Part shown: in pieces, positions 26,101 to 41,100 of the stretch
Layout: each line of letters starts with the position of its first letter
Position numbering within the stretch: the stretch's first letter is position 1
From: Acanthosepion esculentum
Taxonomy: Eukaryota > Mollusca > Cephalopoda > Sepiida > Sepiidae
Assembly: GCA_964036315.1 (NCBI GenBank)
Contig: OZ038496.1
Coordinates: 21,462,685-21,526,684 of the forward strand
Direction: 5' to 3'
DNA length: 64,000 bases
Program-made: the position numbers and the translations under genes
The notes under the pieces: generated by a model
What the model saw: the letters and a program-made list of their open reading frames with translations, nothing else
What the model was told of the DNA's origin: nothing
Databases searched by the model: none

Positions 26101-29100
26101 CAGAAAGTCATGCTTCATTAATTTTATCCTATACAGCTCATTATAGTATAATTTCATTTCAATACCTACAAAAAAAAAAAAAAAAGACACCTAAAATTTT
26201 ACCCATCTTAACTAAAAGTGTTCATAAATCTACATATAAATTTTCGAGATTAATATGAGTAAAAGTTACATTCAGCATCCAGACTTCAAAATTTTGTAGG
26301 CAGACCTGTCTATTCAAACAATAATAAAGATTGTGTTTTAAAAAAAATGTCAACCAGCATATATCTGGAGTATAACATTTTTAAAGCAAGCAATCTTTGT
26401 AAACTCAAAGTATGGATAGATAAGCTGAAAATTTAATTTTATTTGTTGCTATAAAGTTATATATTAATCTTAAAAAATATACCAAGAGATTCTGAGCTTT
26501 TACAGATAAACTTACAGAAAATGCAATTTACCTATTAGAGAATATGAATAAATACTTCATGTTTATTCATTGACAACACTGACCTCCGTCTCACATAGAA
26601 TATTTTACTTGCATATAGTCCATCTCCGCATCTTACCCAATAATATTGATCAAACATAAATGCCAGCAGAAATAGGCAGTTTTACTGGCATCAGCTGACT
26701 CATGGCCATTGCTTTGTCAGATAAGAAAACAATCACTGAATCACAAAAAGAAAAGGTCTCAGTGAGAGAGAGGAGTTATTTTAAGAACATGCAAACAACA
26801 AATATACAAGGTATAAAATTCATTGGATAATGCATTACAGCTGCGGGATTGCTTGCAAAGTGATTTGGGAGGAATTTATTTAAAAAATAATTATGATTAG
26901 AATTGAGATAAGTTGTAGAGGGGTGTTATTTTTATAAGACAAAGATTAAAAACTGTATGAAAAACTCGTTATCAAGTTCATTGTTGGGGGATTATTATAC
27001 AGATGAGGAAAACATTGTTACAGAATATACAGGGTGCACTAAAGTCTCATGGACCATGTGGAACAGAACGGTATGTTGCTGAAACAGAACACATACAGCC
27101 ACTCCTGCAATCCATGGCTTGACTGCCAAGTCCAACTTCATGATATTGGTGCTTGCACTGACTCTGAAACTCTGTGAGAAGAATTGGGATGGTATGACAC
27201 AGCCTTTGCTATTCACAACTGCCAAGCCCATTACAGGTGATGTGAACTTGGAGAGCTTTACTCGAAGCAGAGTGTTGAGCTGCTTGTTGTTCCTCCTGTT
27301 CACTTGACCATTTTCAGCCAGCTCCATAAGCATGTATTCTTATTTCTCATGTTAGATTGGAAGCTGGCATGTTAATGCTCTCAATAGATTTGAAAGTAAA
27401 ATGAGAATCTTAAAATTTGGCACATGCCATGTAGCATTACATTAAGTGGTCTTCATTCATGGCTCATTAGAAGTATGGTTTAAAATATCCAATGCACCCT
27501 GTATATTAAAAAAATAAAATTTTTATATTACTAATATTTTTGTCATATATTTGATACAATTGAGGAGTAGGTTTTTTAGACAGGCAGTAATGGGCTTCAA
27601 CTGGTTTATGCAAACCAATGCATACAATTATAGAAGTTGACAGTAGTTTTATTTTTTTCCTTACTTATAATCAATTTGTTTTTTTTTTTTGCCCTAATCA
27701 GCTGTGTTCTGAAAATGGTACAAGTGAGTCCTGTTAAACCAAACTTAAAAAAGACCCTGAAAAGACTTTTAAACTATATCATTTTTTTCTATATAATTTT
27801 ATTTAGATTACTTTATAACAAAATATGGAAATATTTGAAGCTTGATGATAATTAAAAATATCAGTTATATATTTTTCTTAAAAATTCCATTGACAAACAA
27901 TTTATTGATGCAAAGAGTGAGAGAGAGAGAAAACTGTTTTTTACAACTGCTGTATTGGATACAGGAATTATGGATCAATTCCAAATGCAGGATAAGCAAG
28001 TAAAATAATCAGAATTGAGACAGAATCAGTTTTAAAAACTTGTATCCTCATTTCAAAATTAACAGAATATTGATGTTATTAGAATATCTAGTCATATTCA
28101 TTTCTTTTTCATGGATATAAGGAATGAATTCTAGCAGAAAAATAAATTTCATGTTTTGACCTGCAAATATTTTCTGTATTCACATTTTCTACATGTACAA
28201 AAAGGGAGGCTCTGAAAATAATGCCTCCTATTCATTTTCATGGAAATTACAACTGATACAGGGAGCACAATAACACCATTGGATGGAGCAAAATTTCAGC
28301 TACAAAACATTATTTTTCAATATTGGCACTACCATGTGCTATGTATTTTCACTAGTGATTCACAAGAGACTGCATCAGTTTGAACTGATCAAAGCCAGAA
28401 GATGGAGAAATTCATCCTATGTAAGAAGTGTGGTAGAAGAGTCCAGCCAAAATTTGCAATATGATCCACAATCTTCAAACAGGTATGATACCTGGTGTTA
28501 TCATATTGTAAGCAAAAGTCTTCTTCTTTGATCTGAATATGGAAATTCAAGCTTTAACAGTGTTAATGGCTTGTCCAATTCCAGAAGGATCACACCTTTC
28601 CCATCTCAGAAGACAGTGCACATCCTTTTCAGGTCACCACTCCATGAATCATTGTTTTGATTCTGGCTAGTAATGGTGACACACGTCTCATCACAAGTCA
28701 TCCTCAGCTTTATAGTGGTTCAGTAATTCCCGATAGAGATTTCTATTCACTTATTTCTGTTTTTGTGTGAGCATCTGTAGGACACACCTGCCACAAAGTT
28801 TGTGATATCCCAACATTGTCAAGCATTATTTCCAATGTGGAACAGCCAACATTCTGCTGTGTATATAATTCTCAGTACATAATGCATGAATGAGCTGATT
28901 GAAGTGCTTTTCATTTCATGGGATGTCAACTGTACAGGGCTGCTGATGCTAACTGTGCTCACTATAAATCTTCAGCAAGCATCAATGAATGTCAGTTGGG
29001 GCAATTTTTTTGTACATGGAGGAACTCCATACACCTCTGCTTCATATACACTATCATGTCAAATACTATTTTGTCAGAGTGTCACTCAGCTACTATATTT

Positions 29101-32100
29101 AAAACTGTGAAAAAAAAATTATGGGTTATTGATGGAAAGGTCCAACCTCCATTGATATACAACCAACATCTACCTCTGACATAGTGATCAACATGATAAA
29201 AAAGAAGGCATTACTTTTGGAGTATTGCTTACATATCTACCCATTCTTATAAGTACTTATATATTCTCTACCTATATAAGAGTAAATGTAATGCCTCTTT
29301 GTGCACTTATATAAGCATACAGTACGTGTGCCTTTATTAATGTATACATAATCCTTAAATGCACATACACACATCATAAATAGATTGTGCATTCATTTGT
29401 TTTTCTGGCTTATGGCATCTGTCACGGATTCTCTACCCTCAAAAAGTTGTTGCTGTCTCTCTGCTAACCCTGTCATTGGTTGTAGACCATTCTGATTTTG
29501 GCACATGAAACTAAATGTCTACTGACAACCAATTACAATTTGATCAACCTCACTTGCCATTGCACAAATTTTACTTCAGTCCTTTCCTGATGTCTATGAA
29601 TACTGATTAGTTTGACTTTGTTCACATCTTTGCTGCTCCTTTTCTCTGACAAGTTGAGCAAATGTTTTTACTTCAATCCACCCCATCCACATCTTTCTAA
29701 CCTTCTTGATGTGACCAGTCTCTTATCAGTCAATGGTTACTGGAGCAGAGAACATAATCTGTGGGTTAGATCTTTTCCAACCTGACTACAATTAACTATA
29801 ATTATACATCAACTGTTGTTAAATTTGGACATGAATGACCATTTTAAAAAGTGTATATATCACACACACACACACACACACACACAATGTGATGAAAAAT
29901 TCTCAGTCTAACCAAGAAGGGATTAAAAAAAATTCTATTGTTTGGTCATATTTTGATAAATTTTCTGCATTCCTGTGTGTGCAGTTTCTGTCATCAGCAT
30001 TGCAGTCATAATATAAACACTTGTATTTTTGTCATTGACTGCTGGATAATGTTGAAGTGATTACATTTTCATGAATAGTCACATATCAGCAGATCCCTCA
30101 GCAAACAGAATAGCGTAAAATTTGTGTTGGAATACGAGAGAGTATAAACTTGTATGATTCTCTTTGACTGATATTGTTCAAGGATTGGGAGGGGGTTCTT
30201 TTTTTATTAAGAAGTATAGAATAATTAAATATTTTGCAAATAGTGCCAGATTTGCATATGGTCTAGTATGAGCTGCAGCCCAGTGGCCCCCTCTTGTCTT
30301 GAGCCTATGATAAAACTAAGAAAAGATAAAGAGAGGAGATTTGTTTATTTTCAGATGTAATGGGGCTCCTTTGAACAAATTTGAAATAATTTAGAGTATT
30401 TAGGCTCCTCTAGTTGGAGTAGATCTTTTAAATTTAATGTGGCCCACTTGAAGGGACACTGTTTAGATTTTGCCACATCATTTTATATACATACAGATTA
30501 TAGCTTGTTTAGTTTTGCATAATTTTGTTTACTTTGCTCAATTTTACTTCATTATGCAAAATTGCACAATATTGTACACCAAAAAAGTATCATCTAAAAA
30601 TATATCTTTTTATTTATAGACAAGGGGAGGAGTGCAAACGTACATAAATTCTATTAGCCCAGGGGCCTCTTAAGGCTTAAATCTGGCCCGGTTTTCAATC
30701 CTTTCATTTTGCTAAGTAAAAAGGTTACTACTGTAGAGCATTGGTTAATAAACTAGTCTTGGAAACCACTGAAAGTAATAAACTTGATTGGCACTTAGTA
30801 GAACAAGGTTAGGTTCTTGTAAATGCCTATAGTATAAATATTCAATTTTTATGTAATGACTACAGTAGAGTAAATCTTGGACATTTCTGAATATAACAAA
30901 ACAGAGAAATACTCTTTCAATTCTGCTCACTTTTATAGTGTTTCATTTTTAACTTTATATATCATCAAAAGCATACATTGCAAGCCAAATATTAACTATT
31001 TGAGTAATTAAGGATAATAATTTTCTACATTTTTATATACTATGCTTACTATATATTGCTTTCTACTGCTGTCCATTATCTGAATTTTTTTTATTACTGC
31101 CCACCCATGTTAAAATGGCTAACTTTGCAATCAGCAGAAGTGGTGTGTGCCTGCTGCCCAAACATGCACTTAGTCCATCTTGTGTCTGACAGGGAACTGG
31201 AAAGGAGAAAGTGGAAGGGCAATAGCTGTTGCTACACTCTCATTCCATTCACATCATGTTCAACCTTTCTGCACCTGACAAAGATTTTTTTTTTTTAAAT
31301 CTCTTCTGAGAAAAAAAAAGAAGTACTTTCAAGAAGAATCTGGGTGGCTGTGTCATTCTGTATCCCAAGGAACAAGACTAAAAGCATTTCCTTTCTCCAT
31401 TCTTCCAGATCTGAATCTAAGTATTTTATTTACTTACCTCTTCCCCTTTCCCCAGTACTCATTCATATAAACATATAGTTTAGACTAAAGCTATGCTGAC
31501 AGCAAAGTTTGAAAAATATGCAAAAAAAATTCTTTACAATAATTCTTAGAGCCACTTGAAAAAGTAGATTACATCTATCTATCTCTCTCTATATATATAT
31601 ATAATCATGAAAGGATTTTCCAGATCAGAAATGCATTTGCTATTTTTTTTTTTTAACTCTCTGCCTACCTTCTTTTTTCTTTTGTATTAGAGCAGAGAGC
31701 ATCTTTTCCTCAATGGTTTTTTCAGTACATTTTCCTCTTTGGAACAAATTCTTCAACTTCTTATAAGCTCATCTTAAACATAGTCCTAAATTTTCACACG
31801 TTTCTTCTCTTTAAAATTTCACTTCTCAATGCCAACTCTTCATGTTACCTCAGTGTAAAAAAATATTTTATATCTACACATATCAACAGATATAAAGATA
31901 AAGGTGTATATATTTTTCTGATTGTGCAATATTGCACATATGCATAATTTATACAGATACAAACCCAAATTAGGAGACCTTGAAAGATCAAGTGACTATA
32001 ATTGTTCATCAAGTGGTCCATATAAAATGTATTTAAATGTTCCCATCATGAACTTTTAGATAGATTTTTTTTTTTTTTTTTATTAACTCTTTACTGTGCA

Positions 32101-35100
32101 GTTCTACTTGTTGAAGATACTGATTTCCTTTTTGGATAAATTTGACTTAATCAACCCCATCTTTAATAACAGATTTTATTCAATATCTGAATACTTTGCA
32201 TTTAAAACTTACCACCAAATGACTATAAATAGTGATGATGTATGGACACTGATAAGTATGTGTTTTTTCTAACCTAATAAGCAGTATTGCACAATTACTT
32301 ATTCTATAAACATGATTTCTTTTTACAACTTTTAAAACATGTCACAAGCATTAAGTGCAAACCAAACACTTGATAGTTATTTTGTAACTCCTAGCCATCT
32401 GTAAATAAGGCTGCCGCTAAAACACATGCATAAGGAAGGTGATGCTTCTTCAGCCAGGTGTTGACTTAGTTATAATATATAGCTACCATCTGTGTTAAAC
32501 AGCAGGTATCATTCTAGCTGGGCCAAGCTAGGTGGGGCTAGACCACTCTCCAGGCTTCCAGAGTAAAAAAAACACTGAGTTCTTTCCTAAGGCTTTTGGC
32601 AACCAAAGCAAATGCTGAAAGGATAGTGTAAAACACCCCAAATGAGAGAAGGTATGACATCTCTCTCTATTCAGAATTCACCAATAACTATAAACAAAGA
32701 CCAATGTTGTGTAGACAGAGATGCATTCTTTCTTTTTATAGTTGAATCAAACATCTCTATATAAATATACTCCTTTGGCATCAGTTGGTTGAAAGAGTGT
32801 ATTATCGGTGTCACCTAAGAACGTACACTTCATGGGGCATCACTTTTAGAAAGTTTTGTTTGTTTATTGAATACTTCTGTCTTGTGGCATGTGCTTATCA
32901 GCCAAGTTTAGGAACTAGTTGAATAAAAGAAATAGTCTAACTGAAGATGGAGCTAATCAGAAGAAAGCATCACTGCCACTTTTCATTTTGTTGCTTCCCC
33001 AGTGACTAAAAGCAATGGTTCCCTTGTTGAAATTCAGTATTTATAGCATTCCAGGTCTCATTGGAGTTCTACAATTCATTCAGACAGATTTAACAATGTA
33101 TGTTAGGTCATCCACTTTAGTGAATCAACTATTGTGATTTGATAATGTTCCTTTTTGCTCTTTTTCCAGTTGTTTTAAATGTACTTTAAACCTACTTATA
33201 TATAAGATGGTAAGTTTTTCAGCTTAGTTTGAAGTAATGAATTTTGCAAGCTTATAATGAAACTTCTGACTTGATGACCACCAGTTTTCTACTTGTTCAG
33301 TGTTACTTTTTAAGGAAGATTAGCTTGCAGTTTTCAGTGTTTAAAGAGTTGCACACGGTCCTTACTTAATGCTCAATTTGAAAATATCCTCTGCAATCAC
33401 TATCAACAGCATTTGGAAAAAGACTTCTGTAATAAATATATATGTTGTATTAGACATCAAGAAAAAAGTTCCTTATCTCTGATAGTTCTGATTTGAACTG
33501 AAATGATTGCAGATTGTCATCACTATTAACTTTATTAATGTTAAATATATAGTTTATCAATAAGTGGGCTTCTGAACTTGTATAATAACATATCTGCATT
33601 TTCATACAGAGACACTTATAAGAAATCTCATGGTTCTCTTTTCTTGCAAATTTTCTTAACCTTTTGGCTTTATATATATAGTTCCAAAGTTTTATGATAT
33701 ATAGAGCCTCCTATACATTTTTAAAGAAAATTCAAGGAACATTTTTTTTTAAAACATAATCTTACCGTAAAAATTCCAATGTTAATTTTCTTTAAAAAAA
33801 AAAAAAAAAATTTGCATAGCTTTTTAATACAGTACGATATATTATCTGCAAGTTTTAAAAAGTAATTTAGAATACTTAATATTTCATAGGTACTATATCA
33901 ACTGCTAACATACATAACCTCATATCAGTTTCTTGGTTAAGTGAAGAAAGCCAGTTGGAAATTCTTACTTCAGTATTAGATTTTAGTCGAGTGGAACCAA
34001 TTCAAGTTCTTGCAAAAGAAGCACCACTTTAGTTTACCAGGATCAGACTTAAAGTTTTATTGACTATTTAAAATAGAAATAATGAAGAAAAACAGCTTTC
34101 TAGGCATGTTTGGCAACTTTTAAGTTGTATAAAGAGCTTCTCAAATCTGCTACTCTCTCAGTTCAGCACCTAGTTTACCAGCAAAACCTCACAGAGACAA
34201 ACTTTCTGTTCTTTTATCTCATCTTGATTTGGTCATGCAAGGTTTCTTAATTTAAAAATAAATAAAGGAGAAAAATATTTTGGTATCTTTTAAAGTCAAC
34301 CAAATATATAAAGTAAAAGCTAAAAAGATAGTGATAAAAAAGATTTCTTGCACTGTTATCAGGAATTATGTTGCATTCCTTCTGGTGATAGTGTGCTGTT
34401 ATCATCAAGAAATGGCAACATTTTACCATGTGGAAAATTTTTTCTCTTACAGGGCTAATTTATTTTTCTGCAGTACTGATTATGCTGGTATTCTCTCTCT
34501 TACACACACGCTTAGCCTGTATGTGTGTATGTTGTGAGGTTCCAGTTTCTCAGTCACTTCATACTCCTAATGTCCAGTGACATGTTTCAATATGGTCTTG
34601 TGTATCTTTAAGATAATAGTGGCTTACAAAAGAAGAAACTTATAAGTCTATCGCTTTTTTTGTTCAGAATTAAAATATATTGTTTCTACAATTTATTTTT
34701 GATTTATTTACTCTTTATAATTATTTGCTCTTTTTTTGCATGAGTTAGCACATATCTAATCATTTACAGTTTTTACAGATAGCCAGTTTTAAATTGACCA
34801 GAAAATCAACTATCGTGAAGTTATTAAAATACCACAAAAGAAAACACACACACAGTTTTCTGACAGGCTATACTATAACTTCTATATGCCCAATATTTAA
34901 CTATTTTGATGAATTATGCATCTCCCAAAGTATGCGTATATTCCAAAATATTAGTAGCAGAAAAGTAACTTAATTTTATAAGAGCACCATAAAATTTGTT
35001 GCCTCTTCCAGTTTTAAAGATGAACACATGTGCGTGCACACATTTTTATATATATATATATATATATATTAGGAAATGGATTAGATTCGACATTTTCTAA

Positions 35101-38100
35101 AAATTTATTTGTTTAAATGTTATTTTTAATGGATACTGATATTTGAGTAAATGTTCTGTTTAAGCACTATTCAGGCTGTTTGATCAGGAGGTCGTACGTG
35201 ATCAAGAAGTCAAGGCATATCAGATCTAATTACAGTTTTCCTTTGGGAACACAGGTTTGAATCTTGCTGGAGAGCACATATTCTTCTAACAAGATTTCTC
35301 AAATATTCAGGCCGGTAGATGTAAATAAATAATATACTGTTTAATAAATGAATAAAAACACAGCATCTACTCAAATATGTGTATCCATTTCAAAAATGTT
35401 TAAACAAATAAATTAAAAATAATATGATAAAAATATAGTTTTTAAGCATAGATAGAGCATATGTAAATATAAAAGTGGGCACCGAGGCCAACACAGCGGT
35501 GAGTTTTATTCTACAATTGACCTTCCTACATATAATGCACCATTGACCAGCAAATAATTGTGCCAAAATGCAACACACATGGCCTGAAGATTGCTTTTAA
35601 GCTTGAAATGCTGTCACCACTCTGTGTCCACTTGTATGTGTGTGTGTGTGTGTCTATATATATATAATGGGAGAAAAAAAAAGGGTTCTTACATCTTTTT
35701 TAGTGCTATACAAAAAATGATCAAAATGCTTTATCTGTTTCAATGAAATAAAAAAGATTTCAAGTTTAATTCAGTAAGTTTACTTGTAGATTTCAATGAG
35801 TCAGTAGTTTGTGAAATTATGTTAGTGACAGGCAAACATGAAAAAAAATGAATCCTATGTTTCCTCATTAAAGTATATCTATACTTTTCTTTATCTCTGT
35901 TCAACACAGACACATACTTTTATTAATAGATGTATTTAGTAGAAGGCCAATGGGAATTTTAGCAGAGAACATAGGATATTATATGAAAAAAAAGAAAAAA
36001 GTTATTTCAATAGAATAATCTGAAAAATGACTCCTGGTTTTGAAACAAACCTGACAAGTTTCTTGGGGAATATATGTGTATCTGAGTCATGCAAATCATT
36101 TTTAGTAAGAATTTGTTTATCTATTTTATCTTTGATGTGTGCCCAGAAAAGCAATCTTAATATCTTGTATCAGTGAGAGTGAGGATTGTTATAGTGAAGT
36201 AGGTACATTGGAGGTTTTGAGAAGCCAAGTAGCATTATTATCTATTTGATTGGCCCCCTGAGAAAAACCTACTTTTCTATCTGCCATTAGCACTAATCTC
36301 TGAGCATCTTCCTCACCTTGGATACAAATTCAGATTTAGCCCCAAGATCATTGGAAATTGTTCTGAGTTTCCATAGAACATTTGGAATCTAGCCAGGTTC
36401 AGGTCTTCTGAACACTCTTATATTCTCATTTTTACCTGAATGAATTTGCACATTTTTGCCTCCGGCTGTGACTAATGACTTAGAGATTAAGTGGACTGAG
36501 GTATTTGACAAACTCAAGGGAAATATTATTGCCTTTCTGGTTGATTTTACAAATTAACATTTAAAAAAAAAAAAAAATCTATAAATATGCAATTTACATA
36601 TACAAAATTCCCCTCCAAAATTAATTCATGCAAAAATGCCTAGGTCTATATATACTTTCTGTAGTTCAAAACTAAGCCTGTTTATTAATAAGCCTATATA
36701 TGATCATCTATTTCTGGTGCAGGCTTACAGCTTCCTGTTGGATCACCAAAGTTAAGCAATGTTAAACTTTATCCACTGTACCATGTGTCCTCAAGGACTC
36801 ATGGTACAGTGGATAAAGGCGTTGGTTAGATCCAGTGACAGACCGAAAGAGTGTGAGTTCAATACCCGGTTCAGGCAGTGGAGAACTTTCAGAAGGAAAA
36901 TTACCAGGAGATAACTGATATCCATCAAACATGGCTCGTGGAACTAGAACAGTCTACCCCAGTGATCGAAATAAAGGGTTCGGTTCGAAATTCCAACCAC
37001 CTGAAGAAGGCCGGAGCGTACAACGGCCGAAACGTTGTGACAAATATGGCGACAAAGATGAGGACAATAGTCCGACTAATGTAAATACTGTACAAATGAG
37101 TCAATTTGGTAAAAAAAGAAAAATATTATTGTTAGGTAGCTTTTTCCTGTATTGTACTTTTGCTGGTGAAATTGGCAAAAGATTGCTTTAATACATGTGT
37201 TTCTTGATTCTTGTTTTAAAAACAATTAAATGACAATAATCAAACTTTATATTGATGTTAATGTTAGTCCTAGAACTGAGAAATTTAATGTTAAATTAAT
37301 TATTTCATTATTCAATTTATTTGCAATCAAATCAAGGACATTTTTTTTTCATTTTTAGTAAACTTTATCATTTTAACAAATGAATATCGATTTGAAATTT
37401 GATATAATTTTAGTGAATATCAAATTTTTAATTTTCTTTAATAAGTTCGATTTCTAGTTATTTTTTATTAACACTCCACAGTTAACCTGCTAGATCTTAC
37501 TTTTGCTATAGACTAATAGACAACAAGAAACAGCTAAATACAGTTACCTCTTCTTGACAGAAATTATATGATCTTTATTTAGCTGTTGGCAAGAGGAGCT
37601 TCTTTGCCTTTTGGATCCTCTCCTTTTTAACTCATTTTTATAATGCTCCTTAAGCATCTGTTTTCTGTTTATAACATACAAGAAATTATAACTTTCATCA
37701 AAAATACAAGAAATATTTCTCAAATGTGTAATTTCACACAATTGGAGTTTGTAAGGCTATGACAATCGCATCTTTTTTTTTTCCTTTTTGCCTTATTCTT
37801 TTTATTACTATGGAAATAAATTCATAGAATGAATACTTCATATAACTGTTCTTTAAGAGTTTGACTTTAGATTTTTTAAATTTTTTTTTTTTTTTACTTG
37901 TCTCTGAATCATCTTTATGAAAACTGCTCAATTGAAATGATGGTACTCTCAAATTTTACTGATTTTACTTTTAGCAAGAATCTGCATTTTCTTACATAAA
38001 CAGAACAGTCAAGCCTAGACTGGTTTAGAAAAAGAAAGAAAAAAGCATTCAAGTGTGTCTTTATGGTTGTCTAGAATCAAAAGAGATCATATCAAAAATA

Positions 38101-38119
38101 TATACTCCAAGGGAGGGAG

Positions 38120-38154
<35 letters not shown>

Positions 38155-41100
38155 AATAACCCCCCACCACTCAGCTTTATAATTTAAATGCATTCTTTGC
38201 AATGAGTTGCACAAGATCATAGCATTTTAAAATCAAGTTTAATTGAGAGAAGTAAATTTTTAATTTGAGCTTGTAAATATAAAATTCCCATACTTAGTCC
38301 AGGAGTTTGAAATTATTCCAAGATTTCATTAGATATTCATGGATTAAAGCCTAAGCCAAATAGCTTAAGTAAGATTTTTGTACGGGGTGAGGGAAGTATG
38401 ATGTACCTCTTGCATATAACATATTTTTGAAGTATCCAAGAGAAAAAAAATAACCTTTCTTTTCAAATGCGTTATGTTTTGCTGCATTATATATCTTTAT
38501 GTACTGTATCCCCTTCAAGATGTAGACAATCATGGCTCTCCACAATTTGCTGCATTAGTCCAATAAACCAGAGTATCAGGATAGCAAAAGACCTCCCATA
38601 CATATTGACATTTTCTAAATGATCTAATCATAAAAGTAACACATACATTTATGAAAACCTGAAATAATAGCGATAAATCAAAAATAATTTGTTTTTTTTG
38701 TTTTTTTAATTGATCTTATGTGATCAATTAGAGCTTTTATAAGAATCTTTACTTTTAGGTTCTTCAAGAAACCTATCCCTTTTTCCAGGGGCTTTCATTC
38801 TGTCGAAGAAACCCAATGACAAGTGGTTTGTTTCGAGTGAAGCACAAATTTCAGTAGCCATTTTGTTTTTAAATCAGTTCCTTTATTTTCAGGTCGAAGA
38901 AAACAAAAAATGGGAATGAAATCTCCAACACAATCAGGTATGAATTGTTAGCCCTCCTCCATAATAAAAAAAAAATCTTCCCTTTAGAATAGAAAAAAAA
39001 AAATTACCCAGTAGCTAAAAAAGCACTTTAAAGATTTTTTTTTTATTCATTTTGTTTATATTTTTATGTTGTATATTTTCCTTTTTGTTTTTTTTACTTT
39101 CATTTCCTTTTATTTATTTGTTTTTTTTATTATTTCAATTGATTTTTTAAATGAAAAATTACAGACTACTGATTTATGCCATATTCTGTTATGAAAAATT
39201 TAAATGTAGATCTTAATTCATGATTTCTCATGAAGTTCTGTTCCGTTTTCTACAGTGTTGAAAAGAAAAAAAACTTAAGTACGATCTCAGAAATTAATAA
39301 ACCTCTGTCTGCAATATAGTATCATAATTGAAGAGGAATTGCACTTATCAAAATTTATTTGATCAGTTCCTTATTCAATACAGCCTTACAAAAAAAAAAA
39401 AAAAATTGAAAACTTTCGACTAATTTCTTTCAGAATTGGTTTGTTTTTATGGCTTATCAACCTTTTGTAGGTTATTTAAAGCCAAAAAATATTTTGGGAA
39501 TTGTAGGACTAATTTTTTGTTTGTTTGCAAGAGAATATTGCATTAACAAGGGTTTTTCAAAATACAAGTTCTACTATTTAACCAATAACTGGAGGAGACG
39601 TACAGGGTGCGATGGATAAATTCTCATCTAAATTACACAAAAATGAAAATAACACTGACATTTAATTTTAACAGATATATTTACCAAAATTACACAAAAA
39701 TATCTTGAAATACTAATGATTAAATTTATTCAATTGATATTGGCTTCAACCACAGCCTACAGACGACTTCAGAATCTTCTGCAACTCTTCTGGATGGTCT
39801 CCTTGTTTAAGTTGGTGAATACTGCTATAATCCTTGCCTTTACTTCATCTTTGATGTTACAAAGAGTTTTGTTGGTCTCTCACTCAACTGTGTCCCACAT
39901 ATAATAATTAAGGGGGTTGAAGTCTGGGGAATTAGGTGGCCAGATGTAAGGAGTGATGTGGTTACAGAAATTGTCTGACAGCCATGACTGGGTTTTTCTG
40001 TTTGTGTGGCAGAGTCCTGTTGCCAAACATAGGGTCTTCCAGCAACCACCCTTTTGACTGAGGGCAGCACTACCTTTTTGTGTGCCTCTGTGTTGAGTCC
40101 GAGGCCCTGTAGGAAGACAAATGAAGACAATGTCACCATCACTAGTGATCATTCCAAGCACCTTCATAATCACCATTAGACTCATCCAACTCTTTCCGAA
40201 ACCTCTGCACTGTCCTCAGATTGACATCCAAACATTCTTGTAATGTTCATTCATATTGGAGTTTCTGGCACAAATGTCAAGCAGTACAACATGCCGTTTC
40301 CAAATTTCTGGCAGAGTGAATTGTGATGGTGCCCTTTTTCTCATAGATGGTTCCCAACTGACCCTACTATGCTGTACAGTTAACGAAATCAAAAACAAAC
40401 AACACACATGCATAAAATTAAAAATATAAAATGGCGACAATTTACCCATCGCACCCTGTATTTATAACTTTCCGAAGGTTCATTTGAGTATAAGTGCATG
40501 TAACAAACTTGACTAGAATTTGAGCTTGGCTCTCCAATTTCTCATTCCAAGCCACTATCCATTATACCAATGAGAACATACTTTTTTTTTCATTAAAAAG
40601 TATGCATTCCAATTTTAATGCTTATTGTCTTATTTAACTGATTGCTTTTTTATAGATATGATATAGAATAGACTAAATATATCCACTCTAGCTAAAAATG
40701 AAAATCTTCTGTAAGGCTGTTTCTAGTCTGATCAAATAGAATTTTTTGGCTAAAAGGTGTTTTGTTTAAAGTGATTTTATTTTGTATTTTTTCTTTAGTA
40801 CTTTGAAGTGCTTATTCTAACTGACTTTTAACAGCTGTTATAAGACTAAGCAAGAAAGAAGCAAGGTAACTTAAGTTGAACTACCAAAACGATTTTGATA
40901 GGCAGACCATATTTCAGAACACTTTCGTCAGTCAAATCTTTAGATATTACTAAAAACTAGGCTTTTTCAGTAGAATAAAAATTTTTGAGCAGATTTTAAA
41001 TAAATTGCAATAAAAGATACATCTAAATTTTATGATTACATACAGATTGTTTTAAAGCAAACAAAATATTAAGACATTTTTTGCTGTTGTCTTGTAGCAA

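Larger units (their letters stand above)
19785..38892. other. 19.1-kb intron e to microexon, transposon-rich
   Basis: The largest intron in the window. It holds a (TA)n tract (about 20115-20152), a LINE 3' end, two mariner fossils, a SINE copy with an inverted head, a poly(A) run of about 32 (38120-38151), and (CA)n at about 29862-29885. A short repeat pair (TTTTAAGAACATGCAAA followed by TTGGATAATGCATTA) occurs at about 25055 and 26772. I saw no additional exon with protein support. Confidence 0.75.

Noticed and set aside
36878..37191. Two peptide frames that look protein-like (one begins MARGTRTVYPSDRN)
   Set aside because: They are the body of the SINE; the other copy at 6240-6600 has a related but different frame.
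38708..38731. Short palindrome AATTGATC-6-GATCAATT
   Set aside because: Arms of 8 bases are expected by chance in A+T-rich DNA of this length.
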